A DNA stretch of 64,000 bases from Rhizobium herbae (GTDB lineage Bacteria > Pseudomonadota > Alphaproteobacteria > Rhizobiales > Rhizobiaceae), in assembly GCF_017873135.1 (NCBI RefSeq), contig NZ_JAGGJV010000007.1, forward strand, positions 186,001 through 250,000, in the 5' to 3' direction. A program made the translations under genes and the position numbers. The notes beneath the pieces are model-generated. The model saw only the letters and a list, made by a program, of their open reading frames with translations. It was not told where the DNA came from and made no database searches. Shown piece after piece: positions 10,005-19,158 of the stretch (positions within the stretch are counted from its first letter, which is position 1; each line of letters opens with the position of its first letter).

Positions 10005-11084
10005 TTACTGCGCAAGTCCCAAATTTTTGGTGGCTTCACGGAAACGGGCCGGCGTATAGCCGGTGAGATGGCGGAAGCTACGGGCAAACGCGCTCAGTTC
10101 GCTATAGCCGAGCTGGGTCGCAATGACCGGGATCGGCAGGCGTGTATTGGCAAGCAGGCTCTTTGCGATCTCCATCCGCACCATGTTGCGCAGGTCGGCA
10201 TAATTGACGCCGGTTTCGCCGAGCTTGCGCTGAAAACTGCGCAAGCTCATGCCGAAATCTCCAGCCGCATCCTCTATGTCGATGCTGGCATGCTGACAAA
10301 GCGCGGCCGTGATCCATGCCTTGAGGGCGGTCACGAGATCGAGGCGTTTCTCGCGGCGATAGAGAAGATCGGAGAGTTCGGAGACGATGCGGAGATGACT
10401 TTGCTCATCGCCGCCCTTGCCGATCGGGCGATCGAGAAATCTCTTCGGAAAGACAATCGCATTTTCCCGTCGACCAAATGCCAGGCGGCAGGCAAAATGT
10501 GCGTGATAAAGCGCCAGATTCTCGCCTGGATTATGCTCAAACTCTATGCAGGACGGCGTCCAATCCGCCCCGATCGTCGTCTTCAATATCGTGTTGAAGA
10601 CGCTCTGCGTAAAATCCGCATCCTGGGTTTTATGGCGAACGGTGTTGTCGCAGATCGAATAGGAAAAGCGCGCAACCTCATTCTCCACCACAAGTGCCGA
10701 ACGGGTATTGCTCTGCAAGGCCGGAAAATAGCGGCTGAATTGGGTCAGCCCGTCTTTCAACGTCGGGGCCGTCAGAAAAAGCGCCGCCAGAGCGCCAAGT
10801 GCCTCGAATTCAAACTCTTTCCCGAGTTTCAAGCCCAGCAACGGATCGTTCTTTTCTTCCGATGCGACCTCAAGCGTTGAGGTGAAGGCCGCAAGCGGCA
10901 TGAAGTCGCCGTCGGCAAACAACGCAGTGCTGCCAAGGCCGACCCGGGCCGAAACGGTGCTCATATCGAGTCCCCCAAGACGGATCGATGCCAGCAACCC
11001 GTCCATGGCAGAAGAGGCGATCATACCGGCTGTTTGCATGGTTTGCCCTCCGAATGGCTTCAAAGCTCCCGGAGCAAAAATCAT
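10005..11084 (-). CDS. AraC-family transcriptional regulator
   Basis: A 359-residue regulator: an N-terminal effector domain of the Arabinose_bd type (about 20-220, with ALGALAALFLTAPTLKDGLTQFSRYF, typical of OruR/ArgR-like proteins), then a C-terminal AraC helix-turn-helix pair (about 260-352) including MSLRSFQRKL and the second helix region IATQLGYSELSAFARSFRHLTGYTPARFR. It diverges from the APC permease and copper amine oxidase genes across a 237-bp gap, and lies upstream of the efflux adaptor on the same strand. The divergent arrangement makes the amine-utilisation genes the better guess for its target, but control of the RND operon is not excluded. An alternative ATG is at codon 16 (11039). 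Confidence 0.88.
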   Translation of the reverse strand: MIFAPGALKPFGGQTMQTAGMIASSAMDGLLASIRLGGLDMSTVSARVGLGSTALFADGDFMPLAAFTSTLEVASEEKNDPLLGLKLGKEFEFEALGALAALFLTAPTLKDGLTQFSRYFPALQSNTRSALVVENEVARFSYSICDNTVRHKTQDADFTQSVFNTILKTTIGADWTPSCIEFEHNPGENLALYHAHFACRLAFGRRENAIVFPKRFLDRPIGKGGDEQSHLRIVSELSDLLYRREKRLDLVTALKAWITAALCQHASIDIEDAAGDFGMSLRSFQRKLGETGVNYADLRNMVRMEIAKSLLANTRLPIPVIATQLGYSELSAFARSFRHLTGYTPARFREATKNLGLAQ

Positions 11085-11321
11085 GCCAGATTAAATTATC
11101 TGCTGTTCCCGCGGTTTGGCGTGAAGTGTCAAATACAAGCAGGGTGATTTTTGCGTAGCATCAATCCCATAATGTAAAAATGTATGCGTTAAAGTAGAGC
11201 AAGACGACAATCCGTCTATAGATGGCAGATACACTCCGTGCTTTGGAAACAAATACGCAAGAACTGAAATATATCAGGAAAACAACCGTAACATTGACCG
11301 CACGAAGAAAAGGAATTACTT

Positions 11322-12764
11322 ATGTCCGTGATCGAACTTGGAGGGGCTGGAACCGATCTCCGGCGCAATGCGATCGGCGTCAGCCATATCGTCTTTTTCG
11401 TCGTCGCCGCGGCGGCTCCCCTGACGGCGGTGGTCGGCGCCTCGCCGGCCGCATTCGCTTTCGGAAACGGATCCGGCGTGTCGGCCACCTATCTTCTCGT
11501 CGGCGCGCTTTATCTCCTGTTTAGCGTCGGCTTCACGGCGATGAGCCGCTTCGTCGGCTCGGCCGGTGGCTTCTATCCCTACATCGCGGCCGGTCTCAGC
11601 CGCCCCGCCGGCGTGGCTGGTGCATTCATCGCACTCGCTACCTATATCGCCATAGAGCTGGCGGTATTCGGCCTCTTCGGTTTCTTCGTGAATGACATCG
11701 TCAAGACCTCCGGCGGCCCCGATATTGCCTGGTGGGCATATGGCTGCACGCTCGCGATCCTGATCTACGCCTGCGGCCGCCGGAACATCGAGTTTTCGGG
11801 CCGCATCCTCGGCTATTGCATGATCGCGGAGATCGCCATCCTCGCCCTGTTTTCGCTTCGGGTGCTGATATCCGGTGGCGGCCCCGAGGGCATAACGCTC
11901 GCGCCATTTGGCTTTTCGGCTGTTTTCGGCCCTGGAATGGGTGTCTCGCTGGTCTTCGTCGTGGCCTCCTTCATCGGCTTCGAGGCAACGGCCATATTTG
12001 GCGAGGAAGCGCGCGATCCCAAGCGGACCATCGCCCGAGCCACCTATATCGCCGTCATCATCATCGCCGTGTTCTATGCTTTCGTCACCTGGGCGGTGGC
12101 ACTGCATTACGGGCCGTCGAAGATCGCAGCCGAAGCGACCGCCAACACCGCGACGCTCTATCTGACGGCCGTGCAGGCGATGCTGGGTGGCCCGGCCGGA
12201 ATTGCCCTGAACGCCCTGCTGGTCACCAGCCTCTTTGCCTGCGCGCTCTCCTTCCACAATACGATCAACCGCTATTTCTACTCGCTCGGTCGTGAGGGCC
12301 TGACCTGGTCGGGCTTCGCCCGCACGCATGGAACCCATCAGTCGCCCTATATGGCAGGTGCAGTGCAGACCGCGATGATGATCGTGCTGATCCTCGCCTT
12401 TGCGCTCAGTGGACAGGATCCCTATGCCGTCGTCTTCGCCTGGATGGGGGCCTTTGCCAGCGTCGGCATCCTTGCTTTGCAAACGATGGTCTGCCTGGCC
12501 GTGATCGGCTTTTTCCGGGCCGATGCACGCGGCGTCAGCGCCTGGCATCGCATCGTCGCGCCGCTCGTCAGCATGGCGGGTCTCATGGTCTGCCTGGTAT
12601 TGATGATCTTGAACCTTCCGCTCGTCAGCGGTTCGGAATCCCCAATAGTTGCAAGCTTTCCCGTCATCCTGGCCGGCATCGGCATTGCTGGCGCAGCGCT
12701 CGCAGTCTGGCTGAAAACCCGGAAGCCGGAAGTTTACGCCAATCTTGGCCGCGCCTTCGCATAG
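11322..12764 (+). CDS. APC-superfamily amino acid/amine permease
   Basis: Inner-membrane permease of 480 residues with about 12 hydrophobic helices. The N-terminus (NAIGVSHIVFFVVAAAAPLT) has the helix-1 pattern of APC transporters, and SFIGFEATAIFGEEARDPKRTI is the conserved helix 6 to loop 6-7 signature. AAGGA lies 8 bases before the ATG. The copper amine oxidase gene follows 108 bases downstream on the same strand, so a primary amine such as phenylethylamine or tyramine is a more likely substrate than a standard amino acid; this is inference from context. Confidence 0.9.
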   Translation: MSVIELGGAGTDLRRNAIGVSHIVFFVVAAAAPLTAVVGASPAAFAFGNGSGVSATYLLVGALYLLFSVGFTAMSRFVGSAGGFYPYIAAGLSRPAGVAGAFIALATYIAIELAVFGLFGFFVNDIVKTSGGPDIAWWAYGCTLAILIYACGRRNIEFSGRILGYCMIAEIAILALFSLRVLISGGGPEGITLAPFGFSAVFGPGMGVSLVFVVASFIGFEATAIFGEEARDPKRTIARATYIAVIIIAVFYAFVTWAVALHYGPSKIAAEATANTATLYLTAVQAMLGGPAGIALNALLVTSLFACALSFHNTINRYFYSLGREGLTWSGFARTHGTHQSPYMAGAVQTAMMIVLILAFALSGQDPYAVVFAWMGAFASVGILALQTMVCLAVIGFFRADARGVSAWHRIVAPLVSMAGLMVCLVLMILNLPLVSGSESPIVASFPVILAGIGIAGAALAVWLKTRKPEVYANLGRAFA

Positions 12765-12872
12765 TTCATGCGGCCTATGCCCGCACATGAACAAACGCGA
12801 TAGCGGGTCGGATGCACCCTGCCGTCGCCCTCCGGTGAAAAAGCACAGTCAAATCGACAAAGGAAGAACACC

Positions 12873-14804
12873 ATGGACACCTGCTGCGTTTCCAATCCGC
12901 CCCGCCAGATGCCGCTTAACGTCAGCCATCCGCTGCAGCCGCTAACGCCGGCGGAGATCCGCTATGCGGCTTCTATCGTCCGCAAACATCCGCCTTATGG
13001 GGACGACACGCGCTTCGAGACGATCGAACTCATGGAGCCGGAAAAGCAGACAGTGCGCGCCTTCTTGCCCGGTGCGCCGATCGCCCGAAAGGCGCGCGTG
13101 AACGTGTTTAGCTCCGCCATCGTCAGCGTCACCAGCCTCGTCGTCTGCCTCGATACGGAAACGATCGTCAGCCGTAAGGATTTCCCCGGCAAACGGCCGA
13201 TGATCCAACTCGAGCAGTTCCTCGGCATCGAGGGAATAGTGCGTGCCGATCCGGATTTTATCGCCGCCTGCGAACGACGCGGGATCACCGACATGAGCAC
13301 GGTCTGCATCGATCCCTGGTCGGCGGGCAATTTCGACGTGCCGGGGGAGGAGGGCCGTCATCTCTGCCATGTCTTCTGCTGGCTGCGTCTGCGGGAAAAC
13401 GAGAATTTCTACGCCCATCCGATCGAGGGGCTGAACGCCGTGATCGACCTCAACACCAACGAAGTGATCCGCGTTGATGATTACGGGATCGTGCCGATTC
13501 CCATGCAGGAGGTGAACTACGAAAGCCAGTTCATCGAAACATTCCAGCCGCAGGCCAAACCGATCGATGTCGTCCAGCCGGAAGGCGTGAACTTCACGTT
13601 CGACGGTCACAGCATCATCTGGCGCAACTGGTCCCTGGTGGTCGGCTTCAATGCGCGCGAGGCGCTGACGCTCCATGACATACGCTTCGATGGCCGCCCG
13701 ATCGTCAATCGCGCCTCGATTGTGGAGATGACGGTGCCTTATGGTAGCCCGGACAACGGCCATTTCCGCAAGAATGTCTTCGACATCGGCGAATACGGGA
13801 TCGGCAAGCTTGCCAACTCGTTGACGCTCGGTTGCGATTGCCTCGGTGTCATCAAATATCTCGACGTGCATCTCAACACCATGGATGGCGAGCCCTGGAC
13901 GATCGAGAAGGCAATCTGCGTGCATGAGGAAGATTCGGGTCTTCTCTGGAAGCACATCGATTTTCGCACGGAGCGCGCCGAAATCCGCCGCGGCGCCAAG
14001 CTGGTCATCTCCACCATCTGCACGGTGGGCAACTATGAGTACGGGCTTTACTGGTACCTCTTTCTCGACGGCACGATCGAACATGAGGTCAAGGCAACGG
14101 GGATCATCAATACGGCCGCCTGCATTCCCGGCCAGCCACCGAAATACGGGCGCGAAGTGGTGCCGGGCGTCGTCGGCCACATCCACCAGCACATTCTCTG
14201 CGCCCGCCTCGACATGGCGGTGGATGGCGACGCCAACAGCGTGGTGGAGTGCAACACCTATGCCGAGCCGCTCGGCCCAACCAACCCCTATGGAAATGCC
14301 TTCTACGAGGAGCAGACCGTGCTGACGCGGGAAAGCGAGGCGGCAAGACGAGCCGAGCCGGCGTCACACCGGTATTGGAAGGTCATCAATCCGAACAAGA
14401 CGAATTATGCGGGCTCGGCCGTCGGCTACAAGCTGGAGGCCAACCATTGCGTCACCCCCTTCGTCCATCCGGATTCGCCCTCCGGCAGGCGGGCCGCCTT
14501 CGTGCAGAACCACCTCTGGGTCACGGCCTACGATCCGGACGAACGCTTTCCAGCCGGCGACTTCATGAACCATTCCGACGGAACGGGCGGGCTTGTCGAA
14601 TTCATCGCCAAGGACAGGCCGATCGAGAATACGGATATTGTTCTCTGGCATGTCTTCGGGCTCCATCATCCGGTGCGGATCGAGGATTTCCCGGTGCAAC
14701 CCTGCGTCTTCACCGGCTTCAAACTCATGCCGAGCGGCTTCTTCAACGGCAACCCGGCGATAAACCTGCCGCCGGTCGTCAACGCGGCAAGCTGCCCGGC
14801 TTGA
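12873..14804 (+). CDS. Copper-containing primary amine oxidase
   Basis: Oxidises primary amines to aldehydes, ammonia and hydrogen peroxide with copper and topaquinone. All key residues are present: the topaquinone precursor Y388 in VGNYEYG, copper ligands H436 and H438 (HIHQH) and H598 or H599 (GLHHPVRIED), and catalytic base D304 in FDIGEYG. The spacings closely follow those of Arthrobacter globiformis AGAO (D298, Y382, H431, H433, H592). At 643 residues it lacks the extra N-terminal domain of E. coli TynA, and I see no signal peptide, so it is probably cytoplasmic. GGAAGA precedes the ATG. It is flanked by a permease and a membrane protein that may handle copper. Confidence 0.95.
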   Translation: MDTCCVSNPPRQMPLNVSHPLQPLTPAEIRYAASIVRKHPPYGDDTRFETIELMEPEKQTVRAFLPGAPIARKARVNVFSSAIVSVTSLVVCLDTETIVSRKDFPGKRPMIQLEQFLGIEGIVRADPDFIAACERRGITDMSTVCIDPWSAGNFDVPGEEGRHLCHVFCWLRLRENENFYAHPIEGLNAVIDLNTNEVIRVDDYGIVPIPMQEVNYESQFIETFQPQAKPIDVVQPEGVNFTFDGHSIIWRNWSLVVGFNAREALTLHDIRFDGRPIVNRASIVEMTVPYGSPDNGHFRKNVFDIGEYGIGKLANSLTLGCDCLGVIKYLDVHLNTMDGEPWTIEKAICVHEEDSGLLWKHIDFRTERAEIRRGAKLVISTICTVGNYEYGLYWYLFLDGTIEHEVKATGIINTAACIPGQPPKYGREVVPGVVGHIHQHILCARLDMAVDGDANSVVECNTYAEPLGPTNPYGNAFYEEQTVLTRESEAARRAEPASHRYWKVINPNKTNYAGSAVGYKLEANHCVTPFVHPDSPSGRRAAFVQNHLWVTAYDPDERFPAGDFMNHSDGTGGLVEFIAKDRPIENTDIVLWHVFGLHHPVRIEDFPVQPCVFTGFKLMPSGFFNGNPAINLPPVVNAASCPA

Positions 14805-14847
14805 GGCCACGTACCATGAACGGCGATATCGTCAAACCGAAAGGACA

Positions 14848-15570
14848 ATGATGTCGGATCCAGCGATGCTCGTCGGCGTCATTGCCGCGGGCCTGTTGAT
14901 GGGCCTTGCAGGCAGCCTGCACTGCGCAGGCCAATGCGGCGGCATCGCATCGTCGCTCCTGATCGCGACCGGTCGGGGCAGTTCCGGAAGGGAAAGGGCA
15001 AAGGCGCTGCTGGCGACGCAACTTGGCCGCGCCATCACCTATACGATCGCCGGCGGTGTGGTCGGCGCGACCGGCGGTGCCTTGGGCAGTCTTCTCGATC
15101 TTGCCGGCATCCAGCCTGTGTTGCGGGTGCTTGGCGGGGCGATGCTGGTATGGGTGGGGCTGGGATTGATCGGCGCTCTTCCCGGTCCACAACTGCTTGA
15201 CCGGCCTTTGATGGCCGCTTCGACGATGATCCTTCGGCGCAGTCATGCTTCCGCCTTCAGGGCTCCTTCGGCGTTATTTCTCGGAATGGCCTGGGGCGCT
15301 GCTCCATGCGCCATGGTCTATAACGCGCTGATGACCGCCATGCTGACCGGTACGCCTGCAACCGGCGCCCTGTTCATGATGAGCTTCGGCCTGGCGACGG
15401 TTCCTCCGGTAGCACTCACAGCCCTCGGAACGGCGCAGATTGCCGCCATGGGCTCGATCCTGCCGCGGGCGGCAATTCGCAAGATCACCGGGCTCGCCAT
15501 CGCCTTGCTCGGCCTGGCGAGCCTGGCTTTGCCGGCTGCTTCGCTGGCCGCGCTCTGCATCACCGGCTAA
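14848..15570 (+). CDS. TauE/SafE-DsbD_2-type membrane protein with Cys/His motif
   Basis: A 240-residue polytopic membrane protein with about six helices. The first helix carries LAGSLHCAGQCGGI (H25, C26, C30), the hallmark of the DsbD_2 (cytochrome c biogenesis transmembrane-like) family found near copper-enzyme assembly genes; a later helix has AWGAAPCAMVYNALM, a second Pro-Cys site as in CcdA-type proteins. AAGGA at 14841-14845 suits either of the adjacent ATGs (14848 or 14851). It starts 43 bases after the copper amine oxidase stop, apparently in the same operon. Copper delivery, or thiol redox support for metallation of the oxidase, is plausible but not shown. Confidence 0.8.
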   Translation: MMSDPAMLVGVIAAGLLMGLAGSLHCAGQCGGIASSLLIATGRGSSGRERAKALLATQLGRAITYTIAGGVVGATGGALGSLLDLAGIQPVLRVLGGAMLVWVGLGLIGALPGPQLLDRPLMAASTMILRRSHASAFRAPSALFLGMAWGAAPCAMVYNALMTAMLTGTPATGALFMMSFGLATVPPVALTALGTAQIAAMGSILPRAAIRKITGLAIALLGLASLALPAASLAALCITG

Positions 15571-15603
15571 GAATGAAGGGCCGGCCGGAGATAGGCCGTG
15601 CCC

Positions 15604-16110
15604 TCAAGCTTCTTCGTAGACGGCGCTCGGCGGTAACGCGAGCAGGCGATCCGCCATCTCCTTTTTGAGCCAGACGAGGCGTTCCTCTTCTGCGGGAGTG
15701 CGCCCCGGCTTGCGGCTGAGTTCTATGAACTCCTCGCGGACATGACCTTCGCGCAGCTGTAACGTTGTGGTCCTGCCACGATAGGTCAACTCGAAAACGT
15801 AGCGCTCCAGGATATTGCCGCGCTCCGGTTTTTCCAGCGTGGCATCGACACTGTAGCGGCCTTCGGTCAGGGACCGTGTTACCATCTCGAAAGCATCGCG
15901 GGCTCCCGGCCCCCGGAACGCGGTCCGGATGGAAATCTCGCGGCGCTCCGGTGGACCATCGGGGCTGAGGAGAGGCAAGGCACGCTGCATCACCTTGAAC
16001 GCATGCGCCACGCCGCCTGGAAATCCGTAGCCGTGATAGTGCATGATATCGGCAAAGCTGTAGGAGAGGGGACTACCATCCTCGAGGACTTCGATCTTCG
16101 CTTCGGTCAT
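15604..16110 (-). CDS. FmdE-like protein, last gene of an ABC uptake operon
   Basis: A 168-residue soluble protein from the ATG at 16110, which overlaps the preceding stop by 4 bases; the frame is open further upstream, but that would intrude into the neighbour. Residues 17-40 (FADIMHYHGYGFPGGVAHAFKV in part) match the layout of the FmdE family HGH-x-CPG motif with His retained and the usual Cys replaced by Phe. GPGARDAFEMVTR about 40 residues on resembles the family's second core motif. A charged C-terminal tail follows. FmdE-like proteins are linked to molybdenum/tungsten or tetrapyrrole chemistry in other organisms. Here it is co-transcribed with a FecBCD-type importer, suggesting it handles the imported metal or metal complex. 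Family assignment is by eye only. Confidence 0.55.
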   Translation of the reverse strand: MTEAKIEVLEDGSPLSYSFADIMHYHGYGFPGGVAHAFKVMQRALPLLSPDGPPERREISIRTAFRGPGARDAFEMVTRSLTEGRYSVDATLEKPERGNILERYVFELTYRGRTTTLQLREGHVREEFIELSRKPGRTPAEEERLVWLKKEMADRLLALPPSAVYEEA

Positions 16111-16727
16111 TTCTGCTTTTCTCCGTCCAGGTCTTCGCGCATCCAGGGTAGGAAACCGTCGAGAAAACGCGTCGTCGCCGGCATGAAATGGGATCCGTGA
16201 TGAAAACACGGATCAAGGCTGGTGATGATCATCCGGCCTCGGGTCGAGACCTCGTCCACGTAGAAGATCGGCCGACCCTCGGCATTGACGGCAAGCACCT
16301 CCACGCCCTCCGGCGGATCAAACCAACCGTGCAGGTGCCAGGTGATATCATCCTGACCGAGGCGCTTGAACAGCGGGTGTCCGGGTGCGGCGATCCGAAC
16401 ACCGAGATCGGCGCCCGGCTCAAGCCACCACCACCAGTTCGTCGGCTGCGGCGTGAACTGTATCGCCGGAAGAAAGACGTCCCACGCCGTTTCGCCGGTG
16501 GCGACGATCGTGCCGCCCTGGTCAAGATAGCGGCGCAACCGATCGGCATGGGGAGCCAGGCGGTCAGCAGGCGTGCGGCAGGGAATGAAGACGACATCGT
16601 GGTCCTCCAGGTTCACGGAGGCCAGGTCTTCCGGCCGGACGAGCGTGTCGAAATGGTGCCGGTAACGCGGCGCTTCGAGCGTCTCGATGTGATAGTAGGC
16701 GCCGGGATGGATCGCGAGGATGCTCAT
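16107..16727 (-). CDS. Amidotransferase/ThuA-fold-like protein 2
   Basis: 206 residues from the ATG at 16727, which shares bases with the upstream stop. The pattern is a short beta strand (SILAIHPG), then DVVFIPCRTPADRL and GGTIVATGETAWD near 60-95, typical of the class-I glutamine amidotransferase/ThuA flavodoxin-like fold, with C62 in the place of a nucleophile elbow. A Trp cluster (WWWWLEPG) and several His residues (HLHGWFDP, CFHHGSHF) stand out. It appears distantly paralogous to the gene just upstream. Function unknown; it belongs to the six-gene ABC operon, with ATGA overlap to the FmdE-like gene. Confidence 0.6.
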   Translation of the reverse strand: MSILAIHPGAYYHIETLEAPRYRHHFDTLVRPEDLASVNLEDHDVVFIPCRTPADRLAPHADRLRRYLDQGGTIVATGETAWDVFLPAIQFTPQPTNWWWWLEPGADLGVRIAAPGHPLFKRLGQDDITWHLHGWFDPPEGVEVLAVNAEGRPIFYVDEVSTRGRMIITSLDPCFHHGSHFMPATTRFLDGFLPWMREDLDGEKQK

Positions 16728-17341
16728 CAGTTCAGAATCCCGCAAAGCCAGGCGACGGCGCGATCTGCCAGTTGCCGTTTTACATCCGTGTCGTCGCCGC
16801 AACCCCAGAATTCATTTCCGGCATGCGACAGCAGTTCGCCGCCATCGGGCCGTTTCCAGATCCAGTCGACGGGCACGGCTGACGGCCCGAACACGTTGAT
16901 GGCGACGGCACCGGCCGGTAGAGGATTGTGTCCCCGCCCGTAAAATCCCGCCACGCCGTGGTTTGTCTCCAGCTTTGTCTGGTCGACCCCGGCAAAGACG
17001 GGGTGATCGAATACCCTGGTCTGGACGAGATCCGCGCGCCTGGGCTGAGGCATCGGGATATAGGTCGAAAGCTCCGGCAGGACTGGCCTGAGAATATGGC
17101 CATTGTAAATCCAGCGGCCGCCATGATCGAGGAAACCGGTGACGGCCGGAATAAACCGCTGAAAGCCGATCTGGTCGAGATGCGTGGTGGTGATAAGACC
17201 CCGCGCCGTCGCGAAATGCTCATCCCTCAAGTCCGTTTCCCGAACAACTGTCATCAGATCCTGCGCGACCGCCTCGGCAAACGGTTCCGCGCCCATGTTG
17301 AACGGATCCTGATAATGCGACTGGATGAAGAGGATCGTCAT
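16727..17341 (-). CDS. Amidotransferase/ThuA-fold-like protein 1
   Basis: 204 residues; the start overlaps the ATPase stop by 4 bases. It begins with a core strand (TILFIQSHY), has DEHFATARGLITTTHLDQIGF and a GGRWIYNGHILRPV segment, and ends with a SHAGNEFWGCGD patch before a short helix. The overall alternation suggests the same fold as its downstream neighbour (GATase1/ThuA/BPL_N-like), but no catalytic triad can be claimed. There is no signal peptide, so it is cytoplasmic. Function unknown; strict coupling to the ABC ATPase implies a job in processing or sensing the imported ligand. Confidence 0.6.
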   Translation of the reverse strand: MTILFIQSHYQDPFNMGAEPFAEAVAQDLMTVVRETDLRDEHFATARGLITTTHLDQIGFQRFIPAVTGFLDHGGRWIYNGHILRPVLPELSTYIPMPQPRRADLVQTRVFDHPVFAGVDQTKLETNHGVAGFYGRGHNPLPAGAVAINVFGPSAVPVDWIWKRPDGGELLSHAGNEFWGCGDDTDVKRQLADRAVAWLCGILN

Positions 17342-18096
17342 GCGGCGCGTATTCCCGCAAAGGCCGGCAGTACCGCCCGCTGGGGGTCGCCCCCCGGTCC
17401 GGGAAGGTCGACGATCCGCATCGGTACGCCATAGAGCCGCTCCAGATGGCCGGGCGTGATGGTCTCCATGACGGGACCGAACAACGACTGGCCGTCCGGC
17501 ATCATCAGCAGCGCGTCGTCGGCTGCGGCCAGCGCGTGGTTCGGATCATGCGTCGTGAAGACGATCGCCTTGTCGCGCAGGGCGCGAAGACCGTTGAGCA
17601 GCGTCAGCAGTCGTTCCTGATTGTGAAGGTCGAGAGCCGCTGCCGGCTCGTCGAAAACGAGGGCGGCGGAGCCGGTGGCAAGCGCCCGCGCCAAAAGCAC
17701 CATTTGCCGCTCGCCGCCCGAAAGCCGGTCGAAGAAATGACCGGCGAAACGGGAAGCGCCCGCACGTTCGAGCGCGGCATGGGCGATGTCGAAATCGTCG
17801 GGACCTGGCTGCCCGAACAGGCCGAGATGGGCTGCCCTTCCCATGACGACGACATCGATGGCACGGTAGCGCTGATTGCTGCTTGCCGTCTGGGGAACAT
17901 AGCCGACGATATCGGGGGCGGTCCTGCTTCCGGCGTCGAGGCGCTGGAAACCCAGAACGGCTTTCAGCGTCGTCGTCTTGCCGCGGCCGTTCGGCCCGAG
18001 GATGGCGAGGGTGCGTCCAACGGGGACCACGAAGCTCAAGCGATCGAGGATCGTGCGCGGGCCGAACCGTACGACGGCTTCAGTCAGTCCGATCAT
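17338..18096 (-). CDS. ABC transporter ATP-binding protein (FecE/FhuC type)
   Basis: ATPase of an iron-complex/cobalamin-type importer, 252 residues. Walker A GPNGRGKTT (34-42), Q-loop GYVPQTA, signature LSGGERQ, Walker B ALVFDEP and the switch His in TTHDPNHAL are all present. Its start overlaps the permease stop by 4 bases and its stop overlaps the next start by 4 bases. Substrate is not deducible: such systems carry Fe-siderophores, haem, B12 or oxyanions of Mo and W. Confidence 0.92.
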   Translation of the reverse strand: MIGLTEAVVRFGPRTILDRLSFVVPVGRTLAILGPNGRGKTTTLKAVLGFQRLDAGSRTAPDIVGYVPQTASSNQRYRAIDVVVMGRAAHLGLFGQPGPDDFDIAHAALERAGASRFAGHFFDRLSGGERQMVLLARALATGSAALVFDEPAAALDLHNQERLLTLLNGLRALRDKAIVFTTHDPNHALAAADDALLMMPDGQSLFGPVMETITPGHLERLYGVPMRIVDLPGPGGDPQRAVLPAFAGIRAA

Positions 18097-19154
18097 GAGC
18101 CCGCCCTTTCGCGATAATGATGACGCAGCAAAAGCGTGAAGATCGGAGCGCCGACGAGCGCGGTGATCACGCCAAGCGGGATTTCCGCTGCGGTCGCGGT
18201 GCGCGCAATCGTGTCGATGATGACCATGAAGCCGGCGCCAAGCAAGACGGAAGCGGGCAGCAGGGTCCGGTGGTCATGTCCAACAATCAGCCGGGCCGCA
18301 TGCGGAATGACGATGCCGATCCAGCCGATGATGCCGGAAACCGCGACCTGGCTGCCGACGATGACGGCGACAAGACCGAAAACCAGCCATCGTTCAAGCG
18401 ACGTATTCGCCCCGAGGCTGCGAGCTTCGGCCTCATCGAGAGAGAGGATGTTGAGCCGGAAGCGCAGCATCCAGAGCAGAAAGGCGCCGATGACGAGGCC
18501 TGGCGCAGCCACCAGCGTGCGGTCCCAGGTCGCCGTCGCAAACGAACCCATCAGCCAGTAGACGATGGCGGGAAGGGAAGTATTGGGGTCGGCGACGAAT
18601 TGCAGCAGGGAAACGACCGCCGAAAACATCGAACTGATGACCAGCCCCGAGAGGATCACGGTGACGGTCTCCGTCCGGCCATTGATCCGCGACAGCAGGC
18701 CGACGAGGATCAGCGCCGCCAGGCCGCACAGGAACACCATGGCGATCAGCGGAAACCCCCATATTCCGAGCATGATCGCCAATGCGCCGCCGAACGCAGC
18801 GCCTTGCGAAATACCGAGAATATCCGGCGAAACCAGCGGGTTGCGGAAAACACCCTGCAGCGCAGCGCCGGAAACCGCCAGCCCGGCACCGGCAAGGGCG
18901 GCGAGCAACACACGCGGCGCCCTGACCAGCAAGACAATGCGTTCGTCGATCTCCGTCAGGTCGCGCGCGGGATCGGTGATCCCCTGCCAGATCAGTTCCA
19001 GCGCACGTCCCGCCGGCACCGAAAAGCGGCCGACACACAGGCTGGCGACAACGGCAACCGCCAGCAGGACCAGCAGAACGGCGAAAGCCGCCGTCTGCCG
19101 GGCAAGATGTGGCCGGACGACTGGTGTCGTCAGTTCCTGTGTCACGGTCGCCAT
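18093..19154 (-). CDS. ABC transporter permease (FecCD family)
   Basis: Inner-membrane permease of 353 residues with about ten helices. FecCD signatures are visible: GAALQGVFRNPLVSPDILG (the conserved GxxxQxxxRNPLAxPxxLG element) and GWIGIVIPHAARLIVGHDHR near the C-terminus, which contacts the ATPase. It starts 4 bases after the binding-protein stop and overlaps the ATPase start. Confidence 0.94.
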   Translation of the reverse strand: MATVTQELTTPVVRPHLARQTAAFAVLLVLLAVAVVASLCVGRFSVPAGRALELIWQGITDPARDLTEIDERIVLLVRAPRVLLAALAGAGLAVSGAALQGVFRNPLVSPDILGISQGAAFGGALAIMLGIWGFPLIAMVFLCGLAALILVGLLSRINGRTETVTVILSGLVISSMFSAVVSLLQFVADPNTSLPAIVYWLMGSFATATWDRTLVAAPGLVIGAFLLWMLRFRLNILSLDEAEARSLGANTSLERWLVFGLVAVIVGSQVAVSGIIGWIGIVIPHAARLIVGHDHRTLLPASVLLGAGFMVIIDTIARTATAAEIPLGVITALVGAPIFTLLLRHHYRERAGS

Positions 19155-19158
19155 GCCG

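Noticed and set aside
11316-12794. A 492-codon minus-strand frame opposite the APC permease
   Set aside because: His/Asp/Arg-rich sequence without motifs, nearly coextensive with a well-supported membrane permease gene; antisense artefact of hydrophobic codons.
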